A stretch of DNA of 64,000 nucleotides from Podospora pseudocomata (lineage: Eukaryota; Ascomycota; Sordariomycetes; Sordariales; Podosporaceae): positions 4,030,001 through 4,094,000 of the forward strand of contig NC_085889.1 of NCBI RefSeq assembly GCF_035222375.1, in the 5' to 3' direction. Below the pieces are notes generated by a model that searched no databases, was not told where the DNA came from, and worked only from the letters and a program-made list of their open reading frames with translations. Both the position numbers and the translations under genes were made by a program. Below, one piece after another: positions 12,149-22,600 of this stretch. Each line of letters starts with the position of its first letter. Positions within the stretch are counted from its first letter, which is position 1.

Positions 12149-14652
12149 GGTGCAGTTCCCAATGTGTGTCGAGTGCTGTTTGGGTTGCGGGGTATAGATG
12201 GAGGTTGCTGAGGATGATGGGGGAAGTGGAGATAGTTTCAGATGGGACAAAAGAGAGATCAGAGTCTCGGGGCGGGACCCTGACGTTGTTATATCTTTAG
12301 ACTGTCTAACTACTGTGAAAGGAAAAAAAGTACCGGGTGCCGCAGGGGGCCTTTTTACAGTAGGGGAAAGTAGCCGAGCGTAGGTAAGCTGGGCGCTGTG
12401 CCTTCAATGCGGTCAGCTCAGCGGACCGGAGATAAATGTACCACTGGAGATAGGAATTGGACCGCACTCCGACCCATGATCGTGGTGGCTTGCTACCAAG
12501 ACATCTTGGGGGCCTTAAACGAGACGAGCATCGCGAGAAAGTGCTCACGACTGCCGGCTTGCAGGTCCCCGAGACAAGACGCCCGGGACTTGAGCGACTT
12601 GGACCTATGGCAAGGTCCAGGTGTCACGGAACGTGGGGCAGGTATCCGTAGGGTCGGGCTCCAAGGATCAAAGAAACGGTGCTGTTGACGTGTGGGCTGG
12701 AGAGTTGTCAAAGAAGCGGACAGTTTCTGTGGGGAGGCTTCCGGAGCGAATTGGTAAGCGACCAAACGGGGGAATTTTGGACCGATTGTGATGTGTTAGT
12801 AAGGGCGTCTCAAGAAAATGGAACTGATTGATAACAGTGACGTTCCACAGAGCGTGACTGAAACCGACATGTTGTCGCAAACGGAAGTCGTGCCAAGAGC
12901 CTCCTTCTGCAATGCTGCCCCAGCTGCATCCCCAAAAATCCCCTAAATCCCAGCACTTCGGTCTCGGTGATGGCTAAGATGCCGCTAGGGACAGATCCGC
13001 GCGGCTGGAAAACTTTTGTTTGCGCCTCTCTCCACCCTTTGCTTGCTCTCGGCCATCATCCATCGCATCTCAACAGAGCGAGATGTTGCATTGGGTCGAA
13101 ATTCCAGAATCCTTCTTCTCTGATGGAACTTTGACGAAGATTCCTCGGAAACATTTCTGTCAGAGGTGATGGCCACGCCAAGATGTTGGACGAAAATGCT
13201 CTTTTTTTCCTGCACTGCACTGCGCCTCAGAATCTGGCGGTTCAGGCCGAGATGCCCCCCAAAACACGATTCCCATTCGCTTGATGACTCGTTCCCATCA
13301 TCGGCTGCCCCGTCTTTCAAAGAAGAACAAACCAACAACACCCCAAATTTGCAAAAAAGGCAGCCTTGCTGACTTTGATAGGCCAGATTGCGGATTGCTC
13401 GGACAGCGGACCCGAAAACACACCGATCCGAGCGGCCAGCCAACCAAGTATCGTCATCTCTTCTTTGTTGTTTGTGATCTGAACTATTGAGCGCCGAGCA
13501 TGGCTCATGTGGCACAGACCCAGACCCTCAGGGGAATTTGATCTCGAGGGATGTGACCAAAATCATGTCCAAGGTCCAAGTTCCAGTGTCTCGCTAGAGT
13601 TGACTCCAGGGTCCAACACGCTGTAAACACTGACATCTCACAACATCATCACAGTGTCACCACTCCACAAGTTTACTCGTTTCTTTGGCTCCGCAAAAGC
13701 CCGGGTCGAGTTGCGTTGCAGCAGCACACAACCTTTCACAAAGTCACGTCACTCTAGACTCCGACCACCCCCCACAATCCAATCTCTATTTTTACTCGTG
13801 CTATGCCCTCCCTGCACTGATCAACAGTCAGCCCGGGTGATCCACCAGCCCGATCAAAAAACACATTTCTCCTCCGGCAGATTAAAACCCCCGGATACCA
13901 ACGTCGGAATGCGGCCGGCCACAGCTCCACTTTGCCTCCGCATATCCCCGGACTCCATCCTCCGGGGCCGTGAGTGGACCCCGGCACCGAGATTCGCCTG
14001 AAGATGCCTCGACAGAATTGAAATAATCTATTCGACCCCGCAAGATAAATTGCCAGATCTGAGACAACAGAAACAAAATCTCAGCACGTAACACACGTGG
14101 GTCGCCGAGTCCCATCTCGCCTCGACCGGTTGCACCATCGCACCGTTGCTCAGAGCAGATACACGATCTACCGGTAACTTGCAGATTTTTCATCAGATTC
14201 AGTGGTAGGTACATCGGCCTTTACTTGACATACGGTAATCAGATGGGTTTTCACAGTGATGTATCTGGCGACAAGAAGATCAGAGGTTCAGACCTGGGGA
14301 TTGTTGAAACCGTGAGGTTCTTTGGAGCCTGCGGGATAACTCACAAGATACATCCAGTATCACGGGCTGGAAGTCCACTCTGCAATCCGCCATGTCGATG
14401 TTAGGCATTCGGTAAGTATATGTTGTCACTTCGTACCTTACCTGAAAGCGCTTGGCAGGTATACGAGCTTTGAGCCCCCTTCTAGGCATCTGTATCGCCA
14501 TCACCGAGACAGGCAGATCCAGTTCTTGAAGAGGAATTGCTCCATACATGCCTGCATTTCCACTGCCTAAGTGTTTATCTAGGAAAATGTTACAGAAGTT
14601 ACCAACCGTATCCCGTGAAAGGTGAATTCGTGAGGCCATGGGCACACTCGAA
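12149..14652. other. Intergenic, no gene recognised
   Basis: The antiporter promoter lies at the left end. ORFs at 12985-13515 (minus), 13654-14001 (plus) and 14280-14645 (minus) show no domain, no plausible splice sites and no amino-acid pattern typical of a protein. I see no repeat or mobile element in this 2.5 kb. Confidence 0.5.
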
Positions 14653-15789
14653 TTATCCCGATGTCTTGTTCATGCTCTCAACGAGCATCTCCAAGCGTTT
14701 CACTGTGGTAGTGATCTCGTCGATCTTGCCGCTGTATTCGTCTTGCACCCTCCTCCGCTCACTCTCCATCTCTTGCAAAGCCTCTTCTATATTTCCAAGC
14801 CTTTGCAAGATGCACTCCCCTGCCTCAACCCTCAAAAGACGTCCTTCTGCTCCTTGTGAGGCCTGTTCGGCAGCATCTTTCAACACCAGTTGGGTGGTAG
14901 ATATTAGATCCAAGACGTATTTGTTCCAAACTTGCCCCAATACCGTTTCAGTACTCTTGGAGAAGTTAGCAAACAACGAGGACGTGTTGAACGTCTCATT
15001 ACTATCGATTGTGCGCCACGCAATTGTCCCGTGACAGTGAAGCCGTAGCTTTTGCACCACAGCTCCGGCTTCAGCAGCACGTCGAAGTCTTTCCTGATCT
15101 TCACTTCACTGCTGTTCCAAACTTGCCAGCACTTCCCTCAGGTTGTTCAACGCGGTGGTAGGACTCTCCAGAAAATTCTGGAGCAGCTGACAGCATGCAA
15201 TCGCGCCATGTGCGCATTCTATGTCCTTGGGACCTGTCGAAGAAAAGTCCACGCGAGGATTTTGGTCTCGCTCGTCGAATGCCGACATCACGTCCTTGGT
15301 TTCTCCTTGAAGTATATGCATGATACCGTCCCAAAAGTCGATGTCGTACTGGGAGGGCAACCTCTGCTCCGCTGCAAGGTAGACGCTGGTGATGAGGACT
15401 TCCACCTGGGAATTCGTATGTGGTCCTGGAGACTCAAAATAACTGCACTGCCAAGTGCTGAAGTCGGCGTGGTTTTGGATATCCTCCATGTAAGGCATCT
15501 CTTCATTCACAAAACCTTTGGCTTGGCGTCTGCATTCCCTTTCGCGCATCTCGCTAGGTGTCCGGTCGTAGATGTCACAAGGTTTTGTCTCCAATTCAAA
15601 ATGAAAGACGACCGGATGTGTACGGTGTATGTCGCGATGAAGAAGAAAGTTCGTCACTGGCTCCGTGCTATGCCGGTTAGAGAGTTGGTAATTGACTGCC
15701 GATCCGTTGAAACTCGTTTCACAAGTTACGAAAGTACCGATTTTGTATCCATATTCTAGGATAAAAAAAAGCCCCAAAAGCTCCTTCAC
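14653..15789 (-). pseudogene. Coiled-coil protein gene interrupted by one in-frame TGA
   Basis: One minus-strand frame runs from above 15780 to a stop at 14653 and is broken only by a TGA at 15108-15106. Before it lie about 220 codons ending LREVLASLEQQ; after it come about 150 codons beginning SEDQERLRRAAEAG. The downstream half continues as a predicted coiled coil (EEALQEMESERRRVQ, then TTVKRLEMLVESM). The open frame has no ATG; it starts just after a pyrimidine-rich stretch and CCTAG near 15763, which looks like a 3' splice site, so the first exon is probably further upstream. I could not find a splice that removes the TGA, and no familiar donor is nearby. A nonsense mutation is the simplest reading. 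I do not recognise the family. Confidence 0.5.
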
Positions 15790-16739
15790 GAAACCTCGTT
15801 ACGTCCCTATGATCACTTTCCACATTTATTGTGGGGTTCTATGCTGTGATGCTGAGCAGCGCGGAGCCGTCTGCGACAAAGAGTCAGTCATGAATCAAGG
15901 GACATATCAATAATGGAAACTAGAGAATGGTAAGCAGTTTCCAATAATAATGGAGCGACTTACGAATTCCACCGCTGAATTTTTCCGGGAGGTGCTGCGG
16001 CGCTGGATCTCGCACCAGTGACCGAAGGGTCGCACAGATGATTGAGGATACCGGGTCGCGTTGAAGATGTTAAGGAATCGACGAATGAGGTAGGTAGGTT
16101 AAATAGAGCGTGAAAAGCAAGGTTTCTTTATGTTCGTTAGGTTGCGATGCCTGACGGCAGAAATTGAAGATGATCGTGATTATCGAGACTGCAAGATGTT
16201 TTAGCTAAGGTTTGTGCCCGGGTCTTGAGAAATATTCAAATTGTGGGGTTCAAATTAACAGGCAACCTGTTGCTTGAAGACTGGATAGAGAAGGAAAGAG
16301 CAAATACCCTTCAGCATCGCTCCTGCCTGCAAAAAGTTCGTGGCTCGAATTTCCCCACTTTGCTCTTTCCTCAGCCTGATCAAATCGCGGGAGCAACCAG
16401 GTGACTAGCTAGGTAAATAGACCGGAGACTTCAGTGTCTCAAGTGGGAGTGCACCTGATGGGAAGCTCATTTGTTTGACGCAGCATCTGCTACCGGAACA
16501 TAATCACTTATCTTGTCAAGAATGGATTGACCTCTCCGTTCACACCGCTTTCGTGGCACATACTTATTTGAGGGTTGAGATCATACATTCCTCATAAAAC
16601 TGTCACAAGAGTAGAAGCTGAAACCAGTCAGAGTGAACACGTCTTTTAATACGGTTTATTCTGTCAGCAAAATAGCATGAAGCATATATAACTTCATGTC
16701 AAACTCGTATGTCTGCGGTTGAATATACATATACAAAGA
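15790..16739. other. Intergenic, possible upstream exon of the 14.7-15.8 kb gene
   Basis: On the minus strand near 16060-15963 a short open stretch (reading SSIICATLRSLVRDP) ends at a good GTAAGT donor, and a pyrimidine-rich CGCAG acceptor lies near 15878. These could be 5' exon remains of the interrupted gene, but no full model works. The rest is A+T-rich and shows no gene. Confidence 0.35.
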
Positions 16740-18444
16740 CTATGCAGAAAAAGTCCCACTAGCATATCTCTTGGTCCATTGCCGAGCTGTAGCTAAATAG
16801 CTTTGTCGATCTGTCTCATAGACCCTGGCAATCTCCTCGTTCAGCGGGAAATCAATCCGCGGTTCTTGGAGTAATTGATGCAGCGTATCGACAACTTACA
16901 GAGTTAGTCTTGGTGTCAAGTTCACGGAAGTAAGAGTTTCAGGACCTACTAATGGACAAAGTAGTGGCTGGGACCCATGGTATGCCCGTAACAGGAGGGT
17001 TGATATCTCCAGCCATTGTGATGTTCGGGTGGTAAATCCGCGTTAGAAACCTGACTGCTGGTGCCCTCAAAGGGTAATCGATCGGGAAGCGCAGGCTGAA
17101 GATGAACACACCCCCAGCGTAGGGACTGTCGGGCTGGTTAGAAGTTAGTGGTTGTATTTTAGCTTGAGTCAAAACCCCAGCGTTCAACTTGCCGGCCCCA
17201 CGATAGTCGCATCCAAATAACCCCTCTGAATACTCGTCAGTATAAACGTATTGAACAGTGCCTCAAGAAAGGTTTGTCTTTACCCAATTACCCCTTGGGG
17301 GGATTATTTCACAAAAGGCCGGGCTGCGTTTTGGGAAAGCTTCCAGCTCTTTTACAAGCCGTGGGTCAATCGCTATATCAGTTCTCGATGGCCTGGTAGG
17401 AGGGGCGGGCTTTCGAAGTTCAAGCGACCTGCTTGCAAGGCTTGTGAATCTTTCAACCTCCGGCTGCGTCAGTGGCAGGTTGACGACCGAGAGCGTTGAC
17501 ATTTTGGACAGTGTAATACCGGATAGTATCGACCATGCCCGCGATCTCGTGGTGTTGATGGTGCTGACCCCGTCTACAATTTCCCTTTCGTTTCGACGAT
17601 ATACCCAGGTTCGGAACAGAACAACTTCGAAGGCTCTTGATAGCTGGAACTCGGAGTCTGTCATGCCATCGTCATCTTCGCTTTTATTGGTCGATGCCTG
17701 ATCTGGAGGTGTGTTTAGTGGGAGGTCGGTGTTAATTACACCAGTCTTGGCCAGCTCAAGATCGGCAGTAGTCGGGTCCTGTCTGTCTCCGGGAGTTTGA
17801 AGAGCACTTGATGTATCATTCATGTCGAAAACCGCCGTGCTCATCTCCTCGAGCTCTGGTGACAATTCCATGCCAGCCAATCTGTCAGCTAAGCCCTGGT
17901 TATCATCCAGTTCCTGTTCAAGATGATCACGGAGTGCACCGGCTTTCTGGCGTGCCTCAAGGTCAGTCACACTAATGGAGACGGCTGTCAGCAGAGCTCT
18001 TGACCATAGAGGGCAGGTCACATGCCATTGGTATATCTGGAGCATCAGGGAGAGTGATGTCTTGTGTCGCTGAAGCTGAGTCAAAATTCGCAGGGCTGCA
18101 GTTTGCTGCCATCTCCAGCTCACAAGTTGCCATGTTGACAGCTTCTCTCGGTCACAAAGCGGCCGCACAATAGATTCGAGTTCAGAGAAGGTTATGACTG
18201 TACGGGTGAGAATAGCGACGAGGTCGCCAAGCTGTATAAGGGCTAGTCGGCTTGGGTCGAATCGTCGCGTTCGGTCAATGAATGATTGAAGATTGCAGAA
18301 GATGAGCCGGAGATCGTACACTTCATTCAGCAGGTCGGCGATGGATCTTGGCGCATCGGTTATATCACCAAGGAGGCTCAACACTTTGGATGCGGCAGCA
18401 ACTATGCCGACAATCGATGCTGTAATGCTAAGAGGGTCTGCCAT
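16740..18444 (-). CDS. Fusion: fungal STAND/HeLo-like N-terminal domain plus catalytic-Cys-less E2 (UEV-like) domain
   Basis: Four exons: 18444-17284, 17225-17193, 17133-16950 and 16894-16740; introns of 58, 59 and 55 nt; 510 residues with every junction in frame. Residues 1 to about 150 (starting MADPLSITASIVGIVAAASK) match the fungal N-terminal domain found on STAND/NLR-like proteins. About 200 polar linker residues follow. From about residue 361 a ubiquitin-conjugating fold is readable end to end: RLVKELEAF helix, LDATIVGP, DSPYAGGVFIFSLRFPIDYP, RIYHPNI, WVPATTLSI, and a C-terminal helix ending near ARQWTKRYA. The HPN motif is intact (433-435), but the residue eight after its Asn, where the catalytic Cys belongs, is Asn443. 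That makes it UEV-like: it may bind ubiquitin or a partner E2 but should not form a thioester. Intron 2 uses a GC donor (GCAAGT). No stops or frameshifts were found. Function in immunity or incompatibility is inference from the N-terminal domain and the neighbours. Confidence 0.8.
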
Positions 18445-19603
18445 CTTATGACAGAAAACATTGCGATATGAGATGATGGGGAAAGACGATGCGGGGTAAA
18501 CACACGTGAAGGAGCCTCAGTAAGGCAGTCAAACCTCAGAACCTGGTTGGGGCTGAGCACTTGGCCACTGGGACTGGCCCAACCAAACCTGGGCCGTCAA
18601 CTAGTCACATACCTTACCTTACTTAACACATCAGAACTCCCATTTCCCCCCTCCACCTTCACACAAGTAGTCTAAACAACTCCTGCATTCCCCCTACCAC
18701 CATCTCCCCCTTCTCAACCCCCCCCCCCAAGCACCTACACACAACCGGTAGTCCACACGCCTGATCTTTGAGTATCACGTCAACGACTCCTCAAAGAGCA
18801 TTCGTCTCATACAGCATGTTCCACCTCCGACGTATCAGAAGCGTGCTCCTCTTTCCTACCAACATGCCACCAGAGCCCTGTCCCTCCCTCCCCTCTCACT
18901 GCACCCAGCCACGAAAACATCCCTCTCCAGTCCCATGCCATTCTTCCACATTCACCCATAACAACGGGCATACGGTACCGCTCGCTAACGATTTCAGCAA
19001 GAAACGGGAACCCAGCAAAAGGTATTTTCCTGCCTCGCTCACCTATTACATGGTATATTCTGTGCGTGTTCGAAATGTTTATATCAAACCCAGGTGAATA
19101 ACAAACTGTGTTGACATATTCTCTTGCACTATCACACAACGTGAAGTTGCACCCAAGGCAGAGGCATCACCTGCCCCCAAAAAGTGTTGAGATTTATTTT
19201 TGACCCCTTTCAGTCACCCCCCTCCCCACCTATTCCTCATTTGAAAATATGGCAATATGCTAATAATTCGTTATTCAGCCCCCTCCCTTCCGCTATCACT
19301 CTACCAAAACCCAACCTCTCAGTCTAAACAACCAACCCCTAACAATACCCCAAAAACTCTCATCCCATATAGTAATACTACCCCCTTCCCCTTCCAACCC
19401 CCAATTCACTCATCTATGTGATACACAAAACACCCCATCTTCTTTTTCTTCCATTCCTTTTATCTTCCAATACCCAACCAAAAAATAATAATAACTATTC
19501 AATAATCTTTATATCTCTTCCATCATAAACACAAAGACAAGAATATTCAATCCATATCATACAACCAACGCGCTCTTCTCTCTCATGTCTGTCAAAAGAA
19601 CCA
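18445..19603. other. Intergenic: promoter of the fusion gene and 3' flank of SWR1
   Basis: The left part should hold the promoter of the STAND-UEV gene. A pyrimidine-rich run with a C9-10 tract lies at about 18650-18730. The right part is A+T-rich and probably the SWR1 3' UTR. The plus ORF at 18768-19097 shows no protein-like character. Confidence 0.5.
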
Positions 19604-22600
19604 CTACCTTTTCCTTGTATCCTTCCCCTTCTTCTTACTCTTCTTCTTATCCTTTGGCAGATCCAACGGCGTCCCTTCCAGCGCAGCCGTCATAAACTTG
19701 AGCATATAATCGTCAATAGTCTGCATCCTCTCCCCCCAAGCATTGTATTCGACCTCCTTTTCTTCCACTTCCACAACCTCGCCATCATCAGCAGACTCAG
19801 AAAACAGCCCAAGACCAGACGGCTTCGTCGTTGCTGATGTCGGTGGCTCCGTCCCTTCACGCGGTGTACCATTCCTTGCACTCGACACCCCAGAAGGCTG
19901 CTGCTCCGAAAAGTCAGCCTCATCTTCCTGGATTTCCTTCTCGGCCACTCTCGCCGCAGCGACATCCTCCTTGTCTTCTGCCTGCTCGAGTACACGGCCG
20001 ACGTTGCGCGGGTTGGTGCTCTCCACGCCGCCAAGGACCCTATCCATGGCGGCGTTGGCGGCAACGTCGTTTTCGTTGGCACAAATCTCTCCGCTTGTGG
20101 TGATGACGTCGCGAACAGAGATCTTGTTGAAGTAATCCGTGGTGAACTCGCCCTCTTGAATGACAACGTCGTCGAGCATTTGCTTCTGGCTGGCTTTGCG
20201 GAGGATGTTGGCTTCGATGGTGTGCTCGCTAACAAGACGGTAAATATGCACATCGCGGGTCTGACCGATACGATGAGCTCGATCTTGACATTGTTTGTCC
20301 ATGGCTGGGTTCCAGTCTTGGTCATAGAAGATGACTGTGTCGGCACCCGTCAAATTGATACCAAGACCGCCGGAACGGGTTGAAAGAATGAAGCAAGTGA
20401 TTCGAGTGTCGTGGTTGAAGCGGTCCGTCAAAATTTGACGCTGTTCAACCTTTGTTGCACCATCAAGACGCAGATATTTGTGGCCATGAATGTTGAGGAA
20501 CTGCTCTAGAATGTCGAGAACCTTTGTCATCTGGGTAAAGATAAGTGCACGGTGACCACCGGCATGCAACCTGCGCAGGAGCTTGTCCAACGCTTGGAGC
20601 TTGCCGCAGTCGTACTGGAGGAGACGCTTGTCGGGGAACTGGATGCTGAGGCGCATCCGGGCTTCGTGCCAAGGATCAACAGGCCGCTCTTTGGGCATGT
20701 AGGGAGCATACTTGACTGGTGCTGAAAGCCTCATATCTGCCTCCTGGAATGCTTGGATGCCCTTTTCCCCAAGTAGGAACCTGTTCAAATCACCAGTGAC
20801 CACTGCCGGGGTGACACATGCAAACTTGGTGATGGTCGTCTCCATCGACTCTGCTCGTTGTTGAAGGGTAGGGATTGCACTGTGCAAGAAGTGCAGATCC
20901 TCTTCAAACCAGCTCATGATCTTTTGAGGGAGCTTTGGTCGCTGCTTGTATGGTCGACGATGAGTGTCGAGCGTTAGCATCTCGACAAGACGCTTCCCGT
21001 AAATGGGACGTTGTTGACGACGGAGGGCGTTCAGATAGACGCAATGCTGAAGCTCTTCAAACCGACCCCACCGGGCGGCGCTCTCAAGATACACAATATT
21101 TGACTTGACAGACGCTGGATCCAAGTTATGGTAAGCGTTGTTGGCCCGAATCTTTTGCGCATCTCTCAGATCGGGAAAGATACGGAGCGCGCTAAGCTGA
21201 GCGATGCGATCGGCATGGGACGTGGACATGTCCTCGTACTGTGTTGGGATCATGTTGAGGAAGCTGAGGCTTACTGTGCTCATCAGCTTCTCGGCCAACA
21301 ACTTCTTCCTGACAATACGCTCGTTGATCTCGTAATCAGCTGCAACAGAACGTTGCATGCGGAACGAAGTCATGATAGGGCGATCAACGAAGAGATCCGG
21401 ATGGTTGCAGACCTTCCTTAGTTGCATCAGACAGTTAATGATAGACATGTAGTTGCCAGATGACAAGGTCTCACGGGTGTCAGCCCGGGACAAGAAGCCA
21501 TCGTAGAGTTCTCTCTGGCGTTTGGAAAGACGACAGAACTCGACATGCTCGTACTTGGCCGGCATCTGTTTCTCGACATCGGCCTTCAGACGGCGGAGGA
21601 GGTATGGTCGAAGGACCTTGTGGAGCTTGGAAATGATAGCCCGTGCTTCATCATCCAGTTGCTCTCGTCCGCTCTCAAGGATTTGTGATTCTGGCCTAGA
21701 GAACCAATTATGAAACTCCCTGAGATCAACGAAGCCTCCCTCACCATTTTCGGGGGGCGCAAGAAAGTAAAGAAGTGACCAGAGCTCTGTCAGGTTGTTT
21801 TGCAGAGGGGTACCCGTCAGGAGCAAACGAGCCTGCGTGTTGAAGCCAAGCAGTGTTTGCCACCGCTGAGATTTGAAGTTCTTGATGTTGTGAGCCTCGT
21901 CGAGAATCATGTAATGCCATCGCCTGCGCCGGAACACCTGTTGGTCTTGGAGCACCATTTGGTATGATGTGATGCAAACGTTCCACACGTCATCATTGGT
22001 CCACCCCTGTCGTTTTCTCTTGCGCTCTTCTTGGTTACCATAGTAGGTGAGAATCTTGAAGCCAGGACACCACTTCTTGAACTCCATCTCCCAGTTGAGC
22101 ATGACACTTGTTGGGACAATGACGAGATGTGGACCCCACACTTCGTGATGGCATGCCAGATGCGCCAGCAACGCGATGGTCTGGATGGTCTTGCCCAGGC
22201 CCATTTCATCGGCGAGAATTCCGTTGGTGTTGTTGGCATAAAGGGCTGCCAGCCAATCCAGCCCGTGATGTTGATACTCACGCAGCGTTCCACGAAGCAG
22301 AAAGGGTATTTCTGTCTTTGGGGCATCTTGCTGTGGAGTGAGCTCTCTGCTGTCAGATTTTGCGGCATTGAGCTGTGATGTCGATACGGGCGTTTCTGCG
22401 TCAGTTGGTTTGGTGTCGTCGGATGTCCTTGGCGATTGGCTTCTAGATACACTGTGGGCATTGGTCATTGGCTCCGTCTCGGGGCTATTGTGATGGTTGG
22501 CTGCCGTGGACTGGGCATCGAGGGCTTCGTCTACTACAGGTGCGTCTACCATCGACACATCGACATCATGCTCTGCTTTGACCCTGGTGGCTTGGCTGGC

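Noticed and set aside
12985-13515. 176-codon minus-strand ORF
   Set aside because: It has no domain or splice signals, and an opposite-strand ORF of similar quality overlaps it; it is probably noise.
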